Shown here piece by piece: positions 50,312 through 59,683 of a stretch of 64,000 bases of DNA. The stretch is from positions 2,835,890 to 2,899,889 of the forward strand of contig NZ_AP019797.1 in NCBI RefSeq assembly GCF_009936275.1, in the 5' to 3' direction. The stretch is from Rhodothermus marinus (GTDB lineage: Bacteria; Bacteroidota; Rhodothermia; Rhodothermales; Rhodothermaceae). The position numbers and the translations under genes were made by a program. The notes under the pieces were generated by a model that did no database searches, was not told where the DNA came from, and saw only the letters and a program-made list of their open reading frames with translations. Each line of letters starts with the position of its first letter. Position 1 is the stretch's first letter.

Positions 50312-51643
50312 ATGGCGGAACGTTCGACCCCGGCAACTCAGCCCCGCACCAACGGCCAGACGGGCCGCACCTTTGGCTTCGAGACGCGCATGCTGCACGC
50401 GGGCCACATCCCCGACGCCGTCACGGGCGCCCGCGCTGTGCCGATCTACCAGACGACCTCCTACGTCTTCGACGACGTGGACTACGCGGCCCAGCTCTTC
50501 GAGCTCAAGCAGTACGGCAACATCTACACGCGTATCAACAATCCCACGACGGCCGTTTTCGAAGAGCGCATGGCCTCGCTCGAAAACGGCACCGGGGCCG
50601 TGGCCACCTCCAGCGGCATGGCAGCCCAGTTTCTGACGTTGATGACGCTGCTGCAACCGGGCGATGAGATCGTCGCCTCCAAGCACCTGTACGGCGGCAC
50701 CAAGACCCAGCTCACCCACACTATCAAAAAGCTGGGCGTGACAGTCCACTTCGTCGATCCGACGGACTTCGATGCCTGGGAGGCTGCCATCACGCCCCGC
50801 ACGCGGGCGCTCTACGGCGAGACGATCGGTAACCCGCAGGGTAGTATCCTCGACATCGAGCGGCTGGCCGAACTGGCCCACGCGCACCGGATCCCGCTCA
50901 TCGTCGATAACACGTTCGCCACGCCGTACCTGTGCCGACCTATCGACTGGGGTGCCGACATCGTCGTACACTCGGCCACCAAGTTCATCGGCGGGCACGG
51001 CAACTCGATCGGCGGTGTGGTCGTCGAAGCCGGCACGTTCGACTACAGCCACTTTCCCACGATCGCCGAGCCGTCGCCCTCCTACCACGGCCTGCGTTTC
51101 TACGACACGTTCGGCCATCACGGCTTTCTGATGAAGCTCCGGGCCGAAACGCTGCGCGACGTGGGCGCCTGCCTGTCGCCCTTCAATGCGTTCCTGCTCA
51201 TTCAGGGACTGGAGACGCTCTCGATCCGCATGGAGCGGCACGTGGCCAACGCCCGCGCCGTGGCCGAATTTCTGAAGGATCATCCGAAAGTGGCCTGGGT
51301 GGCCTATGCCGGCCTGCCCGACAGCCCCTACTACGAACTGGCCCAGAAGTACACGCCGCTGGGTCCGGGCGCCGTCTTCACGTTCGGGCTCAAGTACGGC
51401 AGCGAAGGGCCGCGCGCGGCCGGCAAGAAGTTCATCGAATCGCTCCAGCTCTTTTCGCACCTGGCCAACGTGGGCGACGTGCGCAGCCTGGTGATCCACC
51501 CGGCCACGACCACACACCAGCAGCTTTCGGACGAGGAACTGGAAGAAGCGGGCATCAAGCCCGAAATGATTCGCCTGTCGATCGGACTGGAAACCCTGGA
51601 GGACCTGCTATGGGACTTGGATCAGGCCCTGCATGCGATCTGA
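50312..51643 (+). CDS. metY: O-acetylhomoserine aminocarboxypropyltransferase (sulfhydrylase)
   Basis: 443 residues, PLP fold type I of the Cys/Met metabolism family. [12 protein letters not shown] at the start, the MetY-type [21 protein letters not shown], and the PLP lysine in [10 protein letters not shown] (about residue 224). Makes homocysteine from O-acetylhomoserine and sulfide. metX is not adjacent. I see no certain SAM riboswitch in the 150-bp leader. Overlaps the CoA-binding gene by 34 bp. Confidence 0.95.
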   Translation: MAERSTPATQPRTNGQTGRTFGFETRMLHAGHIPDAVTGARAVPIYQTTSYVFDDVDYAAQLFELKQYGNIYTRINNPTTAVFEERMASLENGTGAVATSSGMAAQFLTLMTLLQPGDEIVASKHLYGGTKTQLTHTIKKLGVTVHFVDPTDFDAWEAAITPRTRALYGETIGNPQGSILDIERLAELAHAHRIPLIVDNTFATPYLCRPIDWGADIVVHSATKFIGGHGNSIGGVVVEAGTFDYSHFPTIAEPSPSYHGLRFYDTFGHHGFLMKLRAETLRDVGACLSPFNAFLLIQGLETLSIRMERHVANARAVAEFLKDHPKVAWVAYAGLPDSPYYELAQKYTPLGPGAVFTFGLKYGSEGPRAAGKKFIESLQLFSHLANVGDVRSLVIHPATTTHQQLSDEELEEAGIKPEMIRLSIGLETLEDLLWDLDQALHAI

Positions 51644-52149
51644 CGCTGAACTCGATCCTGCCGCCTGAGCTGCGGGAAAAGTACCAGAACCCGGCCGTCA
51701 TCCGGAAAGTGCTGGCCGAGTCGCGCACGATCGCGATCGTCGGACTCTCGACGGACCGGCAGAAGGCCAGCCACTTCGTGGCCACTTATCTGCAGTATGC
51801 CGGCTACCGGATCATTCCGGTACATCCCCGTGCCAAGGAAATTCTGGGCGAGCGGGCCTACCCGGACCTGCTGAGCATCCCGGAGCCGGTCGATGTGGTG
51901 GACGTGTTCCGTCCGGCCCACGAGTGCCCCGAGTACGCCCGCCAGGCCGTGGAGATCGGCGCCAAGACGCTCTGGCTGCAGCTTCGCATCGTGAGCCTCG
52001 AGGCGGCGCAGATTGCCGAGGCGGGCGGGCTGCAGGTGGTGATGGACCGGTGCATCAAGATGGAGCACGGCCGCTACAACGGCAGCATGCACTGGGTGGG
52101 CATGAACACGGGCATCATCACGGCCCGTCGCGCCCGCCGCTGGTTCTAA
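51610..52149 (+). CDS. CoA-binding (YccU-like) protein
   Basis: About 179 residues. Rossmann-like CoA_binding domain: IAIVGLSTDRQKASHFVA, GYRIIPVHPRAKEILG, VDVVDVFRPAHE, MDRCIKMEH at the end. Small cytosolic family of unclear function. ATG at 51610 lies inside the metY end; no good later ATG precedes the domain. Its last 4 bp overlap the convergent radA. Confidence 0.88.
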   Translation: MGLGSGPACDLTLNSILPPELREKYQNPAVIRKVLAESRTIAIVGLSTDRQKASHFVATYLQYAGYRIIPVHPRAKEILGERAYPDLLSIPEPVDVVDVFRPAHECPEYARQAVEIGAKTLWLQLRIVSLEAAQIAEAGGLQVVMDRCIKMEHGRYNGSMHWVGMNTGIITARRARRWF

Positions 52150-53507
52150 AGCACCAGGTCCAGCGCTTCGTGGAGCGAACGCACGCCCACGACCTCCAGG
52201 CCGTCGGGACGCAGCAACCCTTTCAGGTGATGGGCGGGCACGAGCGCCTGCCGAAAGCCCAGTCGGGCGGCCTCGCGCAGGCGAACGTCCAGCTGTCCCA
52301 CACCCCGGATCTCGCCGCCCAGCCCGACCTCGCCGATCAGCACCGTGCCGGTATCGGCCGGGATGTCCCGAAACGACGAGGCCACGGCCACCAGCACGCC
52401 CAGATCGGCGGCCGGCTCCTCCAGTCGCAGCCCGCCCACCACGTTCACGAACACGTCGTGGGCGGCCAGCCGCAACCCTTCCCGCTTTTCGAGCACGGCC
52501 AGCAGCATCTGTAGCCGTCGGTAGTCGAAGCCGGTTGCATTGCGCTGGGGCGTGCCGTAGGCCGTGGGTGTCACGAGCGCCTGGATCTCGACGAGCACCG
52601 GTCGCGTGCCTTCGAGCGTGCAGACCACCGTCGAGCCGCTGGTACCGTAACGCCGCTCCGACAGAAACAGCGCGCTGGGGTTGTCGACGGCCCGCAGGCC
52701 GGTTTCGTGCATCTCGAAGACGCCGATCTCGTGCGTGGCACCAAAGCGATTCTTGACGGCCCGTAGAATCCGGTAGGCGTGGTGGCGGTCGCCTTCGAAG
52801 TAGAGCACCGTATCGACCATGTGCTCCAGCACGCGCGGGCCCGCAATGGCGCCCTCTTTGGTCACGTGCCCCACCAGAAAGACCGGCACGTGCGTCGTCT
52901 TGGCATAATGCATGAGCAGCGCGGCGCTTTCGCGCACCTGACTGACCGAACCCGGCGCGCTTTCCAGCTCGGGCCGGTAGACGGTCTGGATCGAATCGAC
53001 CACGAGCACATCCGGCGCGACCCGGCGGGCAGCCTCCAGAATCGCCTCCAGGTTCGTTTCGGCCAGCAGCAGCAGGTTGTCGCCTTCGACGCCCAGCCGG
53101 CGGGCCCGCAGCCGCACCTGGCGGACGGACTCCTCGCCCGTCACGTAGAGCACGCGCCGATCGGGTAGATAGCGGGCCAGCTCGGTCATCAGCGTACTCT
53201 TGCCGATACCGGGATCGCCCGCCAGCAGGATCAGCGAGCCCGGCACGATGCCGCCGCCGAGCACCCGGTCCAGTTCGGCTACGCCGGTCACCAGCCGTGC
53301 CTCTGCTTCGAGCGGCACGGCCGAGAGCGGCACCGGATCGGCGCCCGGCGCCTCCGCCACGCGACGCGGCACGCGCGCCTTCACCGGCGTCGGCACCGTC
53401 TCCTCCACCATCGTATTCCACCCGCCGCAGTCCGGGCAGCGGCCCATCCAGCGCGGCGCTTCGTAGCCGCAGGCCTGACAGACGTATCGCGTCGATGAAC
53501 GCGCCAT
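52146..53507 (-). CDS. radA: DNA repair protein RadA
   Basis: 453 residues. N-terminal zinc motif (CQACG and CPDCGGW), RecA-like ATPase with Walker A GDPGIGKST (about 98-106), the RadA motif KNRFG (about 255) and a C-terminal Lon-like domain. Promotes branch migration and recombination repair. ATG at 53507 gives MARSSTRYVCQACG; the open frame upstream is non-coding. Confidence 0.96.
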   Translation of the reverse strand: MARSSTRYVCQACGYEAPRWMGRCPDCGGWNTMVEETVPTPVKARVPRRVAEAPGADPVPLSAVPLEAEARLVTGVAELDRVLGGGIVPGSLILLAGDPGIGKSTLMTELARYLPDRRVLYVTGEESVRQVRLRARRLGVEGDNLLLLAETNLEAILEAARRVAPDVLVVDSIQTVYRPELESAPGSVSQVRESAALLMHYAKTTHVPVFLVGHVTKEGAIAGPRVLEHMVDTVLYFEGDRHHAYRILRAVKNRFGATHEIGVFEMHETGLRAVDNPSALFLSERRYGTSGSTVVCTLEGTRPVLVEIQALVTPTAYGTPQRNATGFDYRRLQMLLAVLEKREGLRLAAHDVFVNVVGGLRLEEPAADLGVLVAVASSFRDIPADTGTVLIGEVGLGGEIRGVGQLDVRLREAARLGFRQALVPAHHLKGLLRPDGLEVVGVRSLHEALDLVL

Positions 53508-53628
53508 GAGATTTGTCCCCAGGTGAAACCCCTTCTTCGCTCCTCGTGTTACGTTCGCCTGGCTACCGGCGGCTTCCTGCACGGAAGCCCTGCTTGCACA
53601 CGCTCACGGGCTGGCGAAGTTGCGTCGC

Positions 53629-54390
53629 ATGCAAAGCGCACTGTCACGGTTTTTGCTACCCTTCCGGGCACTGGGCCAGTACACGTTGCTGCTCGTTCAC
53701 GCGTTCTCGGCCCTGGGCGAATTCAAGACGTACCGGAAGAACCTGTTCGATCAGATGGTGCGCATCGGGATCGATTCGATTCCGATCGTGTCGATGGCCG
53801 CTGCGTTCTCCGGCGCGGTGATGACCGTGCAGACCGCCTATCAGCTCGTCTCGCCGTTCATTCCCAAAACGGTGATCGGGGCCGTCGTGGCGCCCTCGAT
53901 GATCCTGGAGCTGGCCGTGGTGGTGACGGGCTTCATCCTGGCCGGACGCGTGGGCGCCCGTATCGCCGCCGAGCTGGGCACCATGCGCGTGACCGAGCAG
54001 ATCGACGCGCTCGAAGCCATGGGCCTGAACTCGGTCAGTTACCTGGTGGTCCCCCGTGTGCTGGCCGGTGTGATCATGTTGCCGGTGCTCTACGTGATCG
54101 CCACGTTCGTCGGGATCGTGTCCGGTATCCTGGTGGCCAACATCGGCGGATTTCTCTCAACGGGCGAGTTTCTGCAGGGTGCCCGCCAGTTTTTCAAGCC
54201 GTTCGACCCGATTTTCGGCGTGATCAAAGCCTTCGTGTTCGGCTTCGTGATCACATCGATTTCCTGCTACAAAGGGTATTTCACGCAGGGCGGCGCCGAG
54301 GGCGTCGGACGCAGCACCACGCAGGCGGCCGTCTTGAGCTGTGTGTACATCCTGGTGGCCGATCTGGTCCTGGCCGTTCTATTGCTGTAG
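53629..54390 (+). CDS. mlaE: MlaE-type ABC transporter permease
   Basis: About 253 residues, five or six membrane helices. RIGIDSIPIVSMAAAFSGAVMTVQ and the conserved ELGTMRVTEQIDALEAMGLN coupling segment (core MRVTEQIDAL) are the MlaE/YrbE signatures. Inner-membrane part of phospholipid transport for outer-membrane asymmetry. A TTG 9 bp upstream is an alternative start. Followed by mlaF and mlaD. Confidence 0.94.
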   Translation: MQSALSRFLLPFRALGQYTLLLVHAFSALGEFKTYRKNLFDQMVRIGIDSIPIVSMAAAFSGAVMTVQTAYQLVSPFIPKTVIGAVVAPSMILELAVVVTGFILAGRVGARIAAELGTMRVTEQIDALEAMGLNSVSYLVVPRVLAGVIMLPVLYVIATFVGIVSGILVANIGGFLSTGEFLQGARQFFKPFDPIFGVIKAFVFGFVITSISCYKGYFTQGGAEGVGRSTTQAAVLSCVYILVADLVLAVLLL

Positions 54391-54394
54391 CGCC

Positions 54395-55153
54395 ATGATT
54401 CGCGTAGAACATCTCTACAAGAGTTTCGACGACCGGCCCGTGCTGGTGGACGTCTCGCTGGAGATTCGCGACGGCGAGACGCTGGCGATCATTGGCCGCT
54501 CGGGTTCGGGCAAAAGCGTCCTGATGAAGCATCTGATCGGCCTGCTCAAACCCGACCGGGGCCGCGTGCTCGTCGATGGCGTGGACATCAACGCGATCTC
54601 TTACGAGGAGCTGCGCCGGATTCGCCGCCAGTTCGGAGTGCTGTTCCAGAGCGGTGCGCTGTTCGACTCGATGAACGCCTTCGAGAACGTGGCCTTCCCG
54701 CTGCGCACGTTCACCAGTCTGTCGGAAGAAGAAATCCGGCGGCGTGTGCAGGAGTGCCTGGAGCTGGTGCAGTTGCCGGACGTCGGTCCCAAGATGCCCG
54801 ATGAGCTTTCGGGCGGCATGAAGAAACGCGTGGCGCTGGCCCGCGCCATCGCCCTCCAGCCTCGCTACGTGATCTACGATGAGCCCACCACGGGACTCGA
54901 CCCGGAGACGGCCAACGCGATCGACGAATTGATCCGCGACCTGAACCACCGGCTCAACGTAACGGGCATCGTCGTCACGCACGACATGCACTCGGTGCTT
55001 TCCGTGGCCGATCGTGTGGCCTTCCTCTATCAGGGACGCATGCACTGGGTGGGCACCATCGAAGAGTTGCACCGCAGCGACGACCCGACCCTGCTTGCCT
55101 TCGTGAAAGCCAGCGAGTACCAGATTGGTCAACCGATCCCCCGAAGCGCATGA
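54395..55153 (+). CDS. mlaF: MlaF-type ABC transporter ATP-binding protein
   Basis: 252 residues. Walker A GRSGSGKSV, Q loop LFQSGALFDS, signature LSGGMKKRVALARA, Walker B VIYDEPTTGLD and His in VTHDMHS. Powers MlaE. Starts 5 bp after mlaE and its stop overlaps mlaD (ATGA). Confidence 0.96.
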   Translation: MIRVEHLYKSFDDRPVLVDVSLEIRDGETLAIIGRSGSGKSVLMKHLIGLLKPDRGRVLVDGVDINAISYEELRRIRRQFGVLFQSGALFDSMNAFENVAFPLRTFTSLSEEEIRRRVQECLELVQLPDVGPKMPDELSGGMKKRVALARAIALQPRYVIYDEPTTGLDPETANAIDELIRDLNHRLNVTGIVVTHDMHSVLSVADRVAFLYQGRMHWVGTIEELHRSDDPTLLAFVKASEYQIGQPIPRSA

Positions 55154-56094
55154 ACGCGACCATGACTTCTTATCGCAACGAGATCAAAGTAGGCGTGGCG
55201 CTGGTAGTGGCCGCGCTGATTCTGTTTTTCGGCACCCGTTTTCTGCTCAACCTGCCCCTGTTTGAGACAACGGCCACCTATGAGACGCTGCTACCGGACG
55301 CCAGCGGGCTGGTGGACGGCAGCGTGGTGCGCCTGAAAGGCGTGGTGGTCGGTCGGGTGACGGACGTGCGCTACGATCCGCAGAGCGGCATGGCCCGCGT
55401 GCGATTTCAGATCAACGGCAGCATTCCCCTGCCGGAAGGCTCCTATACGCGCATCGCCGGGCTGGCCATGTTCGGCAACGTGGAAATGGAGATCGTTCCC
55501 GGCCCCGCCGGCAACCCGCCGCTGCGGCCGGGCAGCCGGCTACCGGCCCATACCGATGGCGGGCTGGACGCGCTGGTCGAAGAGGCCCCCGCCGTGCTCG
55601 AACGTCTGAACACACTGCTGGGACGCTTCGACGTGGCCGCCGAGGCCGCCGCCACCCAGCTCAGTGCCCCGGGCAGCGACCTGCGCCAGACGCTGCTGGC
55701 CCTCCGCCAGAGCAGCCAGACGCTGGCCACCCTGCTCCAGCGCGAGCAGCAACACATCGAGCGCACGCTGGAAAACCTCGCGGCCACCTCCACGCAATTG
55801 CGCGACGCCACCGGCCCCACGGCCGACTCCATTCAGGCCGCCGCCGCGCAACTCCGCCACCTGCTGCGCCGCCTGGACGCCAGCACGGCCTCGCTGGAGC
55901 AGGCCACCGCTTCGCTCGACCTGATCCTGGACCACATCGCCAGCGGCCAGGGTACGCTTGGCCGTCTCATCTACGACGAAACGCTCTACCTGAAGCTCGA
56001 CACGACGCTCACCGGCCTGAACCGCATCCTGCGCGACTTCGAGACGAACCCCGGCCGCTACCTGCGTGAACTCCGCCTGATCGATGTGTTCTGA
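55150..56094 (+). CDS. mlaD: MlaD-type MCE domain protein
   Basis: 314 residues. N-terminal membrane helix (VGVALVVAALILFFGTRFLL, about 14-33), one MCE domain (about 40-120; LVDGSVVRLKGVVVGRVTDV region) and a long helical tail (about 130-290) with heptads. The helical tail, as in other MCE proteins, may form a channel for lipid across the periplasm. Substrate-binding part of the Mla-like transporter. No mlaB or mlaC gene follows. ATG at 55162 is an alternative start. Confidence 0.93.
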   Translation: MNATMTSYRNEIKVGVALVVAALILFFGTRFLLNLPLFETTATYETLLPDASGLVDGSVVRLKGVVVGRVTDVRYDPQSGMARVRFQINGSIPLPEGSYTRIAGLAMFGNVEMEIVPGPAGNPPLRPGSRLPAHTDGGLDALVEEAPAVLERLNTLLGRFDVAAEAAATQLSAPGSDLRQTLLALRQSSQTLATLLQREQQHIERTLENLAATSTQLRDATGPTADSIQAAAAQLRHLLRRLDASTASLEQATASLDLILDHIASGQGTLGRLIYDETLYLKLDTTLTGLNRILRDFETNPGRYLRELRLIDVF

Positions 56095-56117
56095 GGCGAT
56101 GGTGCCCGGCGCTTCGA

Positions 56118-58046
56118 TCAATCCCAGATGGGCCAGTACACGCCGAAGCGCAGCCGTCGCGCCGGCAGCGGATAGACGGGGACCAGCAGAGTGCCCGGTT
56201 GCAGCGCGGTGCCGCTGGTGAAGTTTTCCCACACGAGGAACAGTTTCGCCGTGCGTAGCCCGGCCTCTACGTAGAGATCCAGCGTTCCGGAAGGTCCGAG
56301 GCGGCGTGCGTCCGGCTCGGGCAGCGCGAGCAGCCCCGTGGGAGCGTGCAGCTGGCGACTCCGGAAGGGCGTCCAGTAGCGCCCGAGCAGGTATACGTCG
56401 GTGTCCAGCTCCTGAAACAGCAGCAGCCGCGCCCCCAGCCGCACCTGCACCAGCCATTCGGGCAGTGCCCCGGCCTGACGGCGGTGCCCTGTCGAAGCAC
56501 CGGGGTTGTGCGTCCGAAAGGTGGTCACATGCCCCTCGGCGTAGAGTCCACGCCGGACCGTTCGGCGCCAGCCAAACCCGAACGTCAGCCCACCCTGCAC
56601 AAGCGGCTGTGGAAGCACCTGCACCTGTACCGTATCGCCTTCCCCGACGGCATAGAGATCCGGAACAGCCTCCAGTCGGGTCGCAAAGCCCTCGAGTTGC
56701 CAGGTGAACGGATCGGCCTCATGCTGCACACCGAGCCGTACGCGTACGATACGACCGCCCCGGCAATCCGCACAGGGCTGGAGCAAGCCGCCCCAGCCGG
56801 TACGAAACACCCGGGGCACTTCGGGATGGTGCAGGCTCAGGTGCAACCCGGGGCGCAGGCGGCCGCGGGTTCGCGTCAGCGCCAGCGCACCGTCCAGGCC
56901 GAAGCGCCCGTCCTGCCGAAACACCTGTCCCTGCAGGGCCAGACGCCAGAAGCGCCAGCGCAGCGTATCGGCGGCCAGCAGCCGGAGCTGCGTGCGTCCC
57001 TGCCCGGCAATCGACGTGTCAGGCCAGGCGTCGAGCCGGCGCAGCCGGTCCCACCGTCCTTCCAGTCGCCAGATGATACCTCCCAGCGGTTGCTCCAGCA
57101 GAAAACCGTAGCGATTCGTCCTCGCGGTGAGCGTGTCCAGCTCGGGATTGCGGTAGCGGAACGTCTGGGCCGTCCAGTAGGCCGAGACCGTCAGCGGCGC
57201 CTCGGCCAGACCGGTGCGTGCGCGCAACGTCAGGGCCAGATCGTTGCGGATCGTCTGACGTCGCGCGGCCGGATAGCGGACCGTCGCACCGAAGGGTTCG
57301 TAAATCGTCTCAAACGCGCCGCCCGGATGAGGCAGCACGCCGCCATGCGCTCCCACCTGTGCCCGATGGTGCAGGTTCATCAGTTCCAGCGCCCAGTCGC
57401 GCTGCTGATAGCGCAGTCGCGTCAGCACCTGACGTCCCCGGCGTAATCGGCTTCCCGGATAGGCCCCCTGCATGGCATGACCGCCATAGCCAAAGAGTAG
57501 CTGGAGCAAGCCCGGCCGTCCCCCGAGCGCCAGCCGCCGGTTCTGCACGTGGAGCGCCATGATGCTCTGCAGTCCGTCGCCGCCCGTGCGGTAGCGCAGC
57601 TCCGTCAGCGGCCGTGGCGCTCCGTAGGGACGCAGCTCGGTATGGACCGTCTCCGGCGCCCCATCGACAGGCGTTCCGCTCCGGATCGGGTTCAGAAAAA
57701 AAAGCGGAAGCAGTTCGTAGGCTGGGCGTCCCGTAACGGGATCTTCGAAAGGGCGGCCGTCCAGGCGCAGGCCGATCAGATGCGGCGGCAGGCCGTCCGG
57801 ACTCCACCCCTCGGGCCAGCCCAGCAGCCGAAAGGCATAGGTGAAGGTGCTCGGCTGTCGGCTCAGCAGATCCGTCACGTGCAGCAGCGGCAGACGGGCC
57901 GGCAGCGTGTCGCTCACGGCCTCGCCCCACAGGATGCGTCCAAAACCCACGGGCGGGCGCCCACCGGCCGTGTCGGCCGGGACCTGCGCCGCGGCCGGTA
58001 ACGCCAGTAGCAGCGCCAGCCCGATCCATACCGCCCGTTCATTCAT
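56118..58046 (-). CDS. Putative outer-membrane beta-barrel protein
   Basis: About 642 residues. Signal peptide (AVWIGLALLLALPAAAQ), a plug-like N-terminal region (HLIGLRLDGRPFEDPVTG), then many alternating-residue strands typical of outer-membrane barrels, rich in Arg, Gly, Leu and aromatics, ending in YWPIWD. No family recognised with certainty; a TonB-receptor-like or putative porin. The ATG overlaps the deoxynucleoside kinase gene by 8 bp. Convergent with mlaD, 23 bp away. Confidence 0.78.
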   Translation of the reverse strand: MNERAVWIGLALLLALPAAAQVPADTAGGRPPVGFGRILWGEAVSDTLPARLPLLHVTDLLSRQPSTFTYAFRLLGWPEGWSPDGLPPHLIGLRLDGRPFEDPVTGRPAYELLPLFFLNPIRSGTPVDGAPETVHTELRPYGAPRPLTELRYRTGGDGLQSIMALHVQNRRLALGGRPGLLQLLFGYGGHAMQGAYPGSRLRRGRQVLTRLRYQQRDWALELMNLHHRAQVGAHGGVLPHPGGAFETIYEPFGATVRYPAARRQTIRNDLALTLRARTGLAEAPLTVSAYWTAQTFRYRNPELDTLTARTNRYGFLLEQPLGGIIWRLEGRWDRLRRLDAWPDTSIAGQGRTQLRLLAADTLRWRFWRLALQGQVFRQDGRFGLDGALALTRTRGRLRPGLHLSLHHPEVPRVFRTGWGGLLQPCADCRGGRIVRVRLGVQHEADPFTWQLEGFATRLEAVPDLYAVGEGDTVQVQVLPQPLVQGGLTFGFGWRRTVRRGLYAEGHVTTFRTHNPGASTGHRRQAGALPEWLVQVRLGARLLLFQELDTDVYLLGRYWTPFRSRQLHAPTGLLALPEPDARRLGPSGTLDLYVEAGLRTAKLFLVWENFTSGTALQPGTLLVPVYPLPARRLRFGVYWPIWD

Positions 58047-58692
58047 CGGGAAACAGGCCGAACAGCCGGCTTTCCACACGACGGATCACCTCCCGCCGAT
58101 CTTCCTCCCTGTTCACAAAATCCAGCTCGTCCACGTCGATGATCATCTTGGGTCCCAGATCGTAACGGGCGATCCAGTCCTCGTAGTGCCGGTTGAGCCG
58201 CTCCAGGTATTCGATCCGGATGGCCGTCTCGTAAGGCCGCCCGCGCGCCTGAATGTGCCGCACCAGCGTCGGCACCGACGCTCGCAGGTAGATCAGCAGA
58301 TGCGGCGGCTTCAGAAACGAGGTCATGATTTCGAACAGCGCCACGTAGTTTTCGTAGTCGCGCTGCGACATCAACCCCATCTCGTACAGGTTGCGGGCGA
58401 AGATTTCGGCGTCCTCGTAAATCGATCGGTCCTGCACCACCGAATGCGGCGAGGCTTCGATCTGGCGCTGCTGGCGAAAGCGGCTCGACAGAAAGAAAAT
58501 CTGCAGGTTGAAAGACCAGCGCCGCATGTCGTTGTAAAAATCGGCCAGGTAAGGATTGTCGTCCACGCGCTCATAGACGGCTTCCCACTTGAAGTACTCG
58601 CTCAGCACCTTCGTGAGCGAACTCTTTCCGGACCCGATATTACCGGCGATTGCTATATGCTTTTTGCGGGAGGTTGCCGCACGTTCAGCCAT
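58039..58692 (-). CDS. Deoxynucleoside kinase
   Basis: 217 residues. P-loop GNIGSGKSS, ERVDDNPYLADFY (substrate site with Glu and the DNP segment), and DRSIYEDAEIFA (DRS motif with catalytic Glu/Arg). Family phosphorylates deoxyadenosine, deoxyguanosine or deoxycytidine; specificity cannot be read. Coupled with the barrel-protein gene downstream. Confidence 0.92.
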   Translation of the reverse strand: MAERAATSRKKHIAIAGNIGSGKSSLTKVLSEYFKWEAVYERVDDNPYLADFYNDMRRWSFNLQIFFLSSRFRQQRQIEASPHSVVQDRSIYEDAEIFARNLYEMGLMSQRDYENYVALFEIMTSFLKPPHLLIYLRASVPTLVRHIQARGRPYETAIRIEYLERLNRHYEDWIARYDLGPKMIIDVDELDFVNREEDRREVIRRVESRLFGLFPDE

Positions 58693-58779
58693 AAGCCCAT
58701 CGGTTCGTATCTTGGGGATCGATCGGCTTCAAAATACGACAGGGCCGTCCTTCAAGGCGTTTCACCCGGCACGAACGCT

Positions 58780-59118
58780 ATGGCTACACCAGATCTTCGC
58801 GAACTGTACCTGTCGCTGGTCTGCCTGATCACGCTGGTGCTGGTCCTCGTCGGCGGGGTGCAGGTGGTACGGCACGGGCTGAATCTGCTGTTGCCCGATC
58901 CACCACCGCCGGTTTTCACTCCACCTCCCGAGCCGGCCGACTCGACCGCCATGCTCAAGCCGCCTCGCTCCTACGAGCAGACGTGGCAGCAGACCGAACG
59001 CCTTCGCATGCAGCGACAGGCCATCCGGGGGCTGCTGGTCAACCTGGTGCTGCTCGTGCTGGCCGGGCTGATCTACCGGGCACACTGGCGCCGCCTGCAG
59101 ATCGTACGGCGGACGTAA
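58780..59118 (+). CDS. Small two-helix membrane protein
   Basis: 112 residues. Membrane helix one (LYLSLVCLITLVLVLVGGVQVV, about 9-30), a proline-rich loop (LLPDPPPPVFTPPPEP, about 37-52), a polar helix and membrane helix two (GLLVNLVLLVLAGLIYRAHW, about 84-103), basic C-terminus. No family recognised. Divergent from the deoxynucleoside kinase gene. ATG at 58780 follows a plausible TATCTTGG box near 58709. Confidence 0.75.
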   Translation: MATPDLRELYLSLVCLITLVLVLVGGVQVVRHGLNLLLPDPPPPVFTPPPEPADSTAMLKPPRSYEQTWQQTERLRMQRQAIRGLLVNLVLLVLAGLIYRAHWRRLQIVRRT

Positions 59119-59144
59119 GCGTTCCAGACTCCGCCTGCCAAACG

Positions 59145-59176
59145 GCGCAGGGGGAGCCGTACGGCTCCCCCTGCGC
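59145..59176. terminator. Bidirectional stem-loop between convergent genes
   Basis: A perfect 32-bp palindrome (arms begin GCGCAGGGGGAG) lies between the small membrane protein stop (59118) and the dut stop (59183). No T-run follows on either strand, so it would act as a barrier or Rho-dependent signal rather than a classic terminator. Confidence 0.5.
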
Positions 59177-59182
59177 GACGCG

Positions 59183-59665
59183 TCAGTGCCTGCCGGTCGA
59201 GCCGAAGCCGCCGGTGCCACGTTCGGTTTCGTCCAGCGACGTGCGCGCGTCCCACGTGACCCGTGCGTGCCGCGCCACCACGAGCTGCGCGATGCGCTCG
59301 CCCCGTCGGATCACAAACGGCTCCGACCCCAGGTTGATGAGCAGTACTTTGACCTCGCCGCGGTAGTCGGCGTCGATCGTGCCCGGACTGTTCAGCACGG
59401 TCACGCCATGTCGGGCGGCCAGTCCGCTCCGCGGCCGCACCTGGCCCTCGAAGCCGGGAGGCAGTGCCAGCACCAGCCCGGTAGGCACCAGCGCCCAGCG
59501 CCCGGGCTCCAGCACCAGCGGCTCGTCTTCCGGCACGGCCGCCCGGAGATCCATCCCGGCGCTGTAGGCCGTCGCGTAAGCGGGCAGCTCCAGCCCTTCG
59601 GCGTGCGGCAAACGCTGGATCGGAACGACCAGCGTTTCGGCTTCGGTGAACGTTCTGGTTTCCAT
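59183..59665 (-). CDS. dut: dUTP diphosphatase
   Basis: 160 residues. All five trimer motifs are present: [39 protein letters not shown] and the C-terminal [10 protein letters not shown]. Hydrolyses dUTP to dUMP and PPi. 18 bp downstream of the peptide transporter gene. Confidence 0.97.
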   Translation of the reverse strand: METRTFTEAETLVVPIQRLPHAEGLELPAYATAYSAGMDLRAAVPEDEPLVLEPGRWALVPTGLVLALPPGFEGQVRPRSGLAARHGVTVLNSPGTIDADYRGEVKVLLINLGSEPFVIRRGERIAQLVVARHARVTWDARTSLDETERGTGGFGSTGRH

Positions 59666-59683
59666 CAGATGTCGGTTTTTTGC

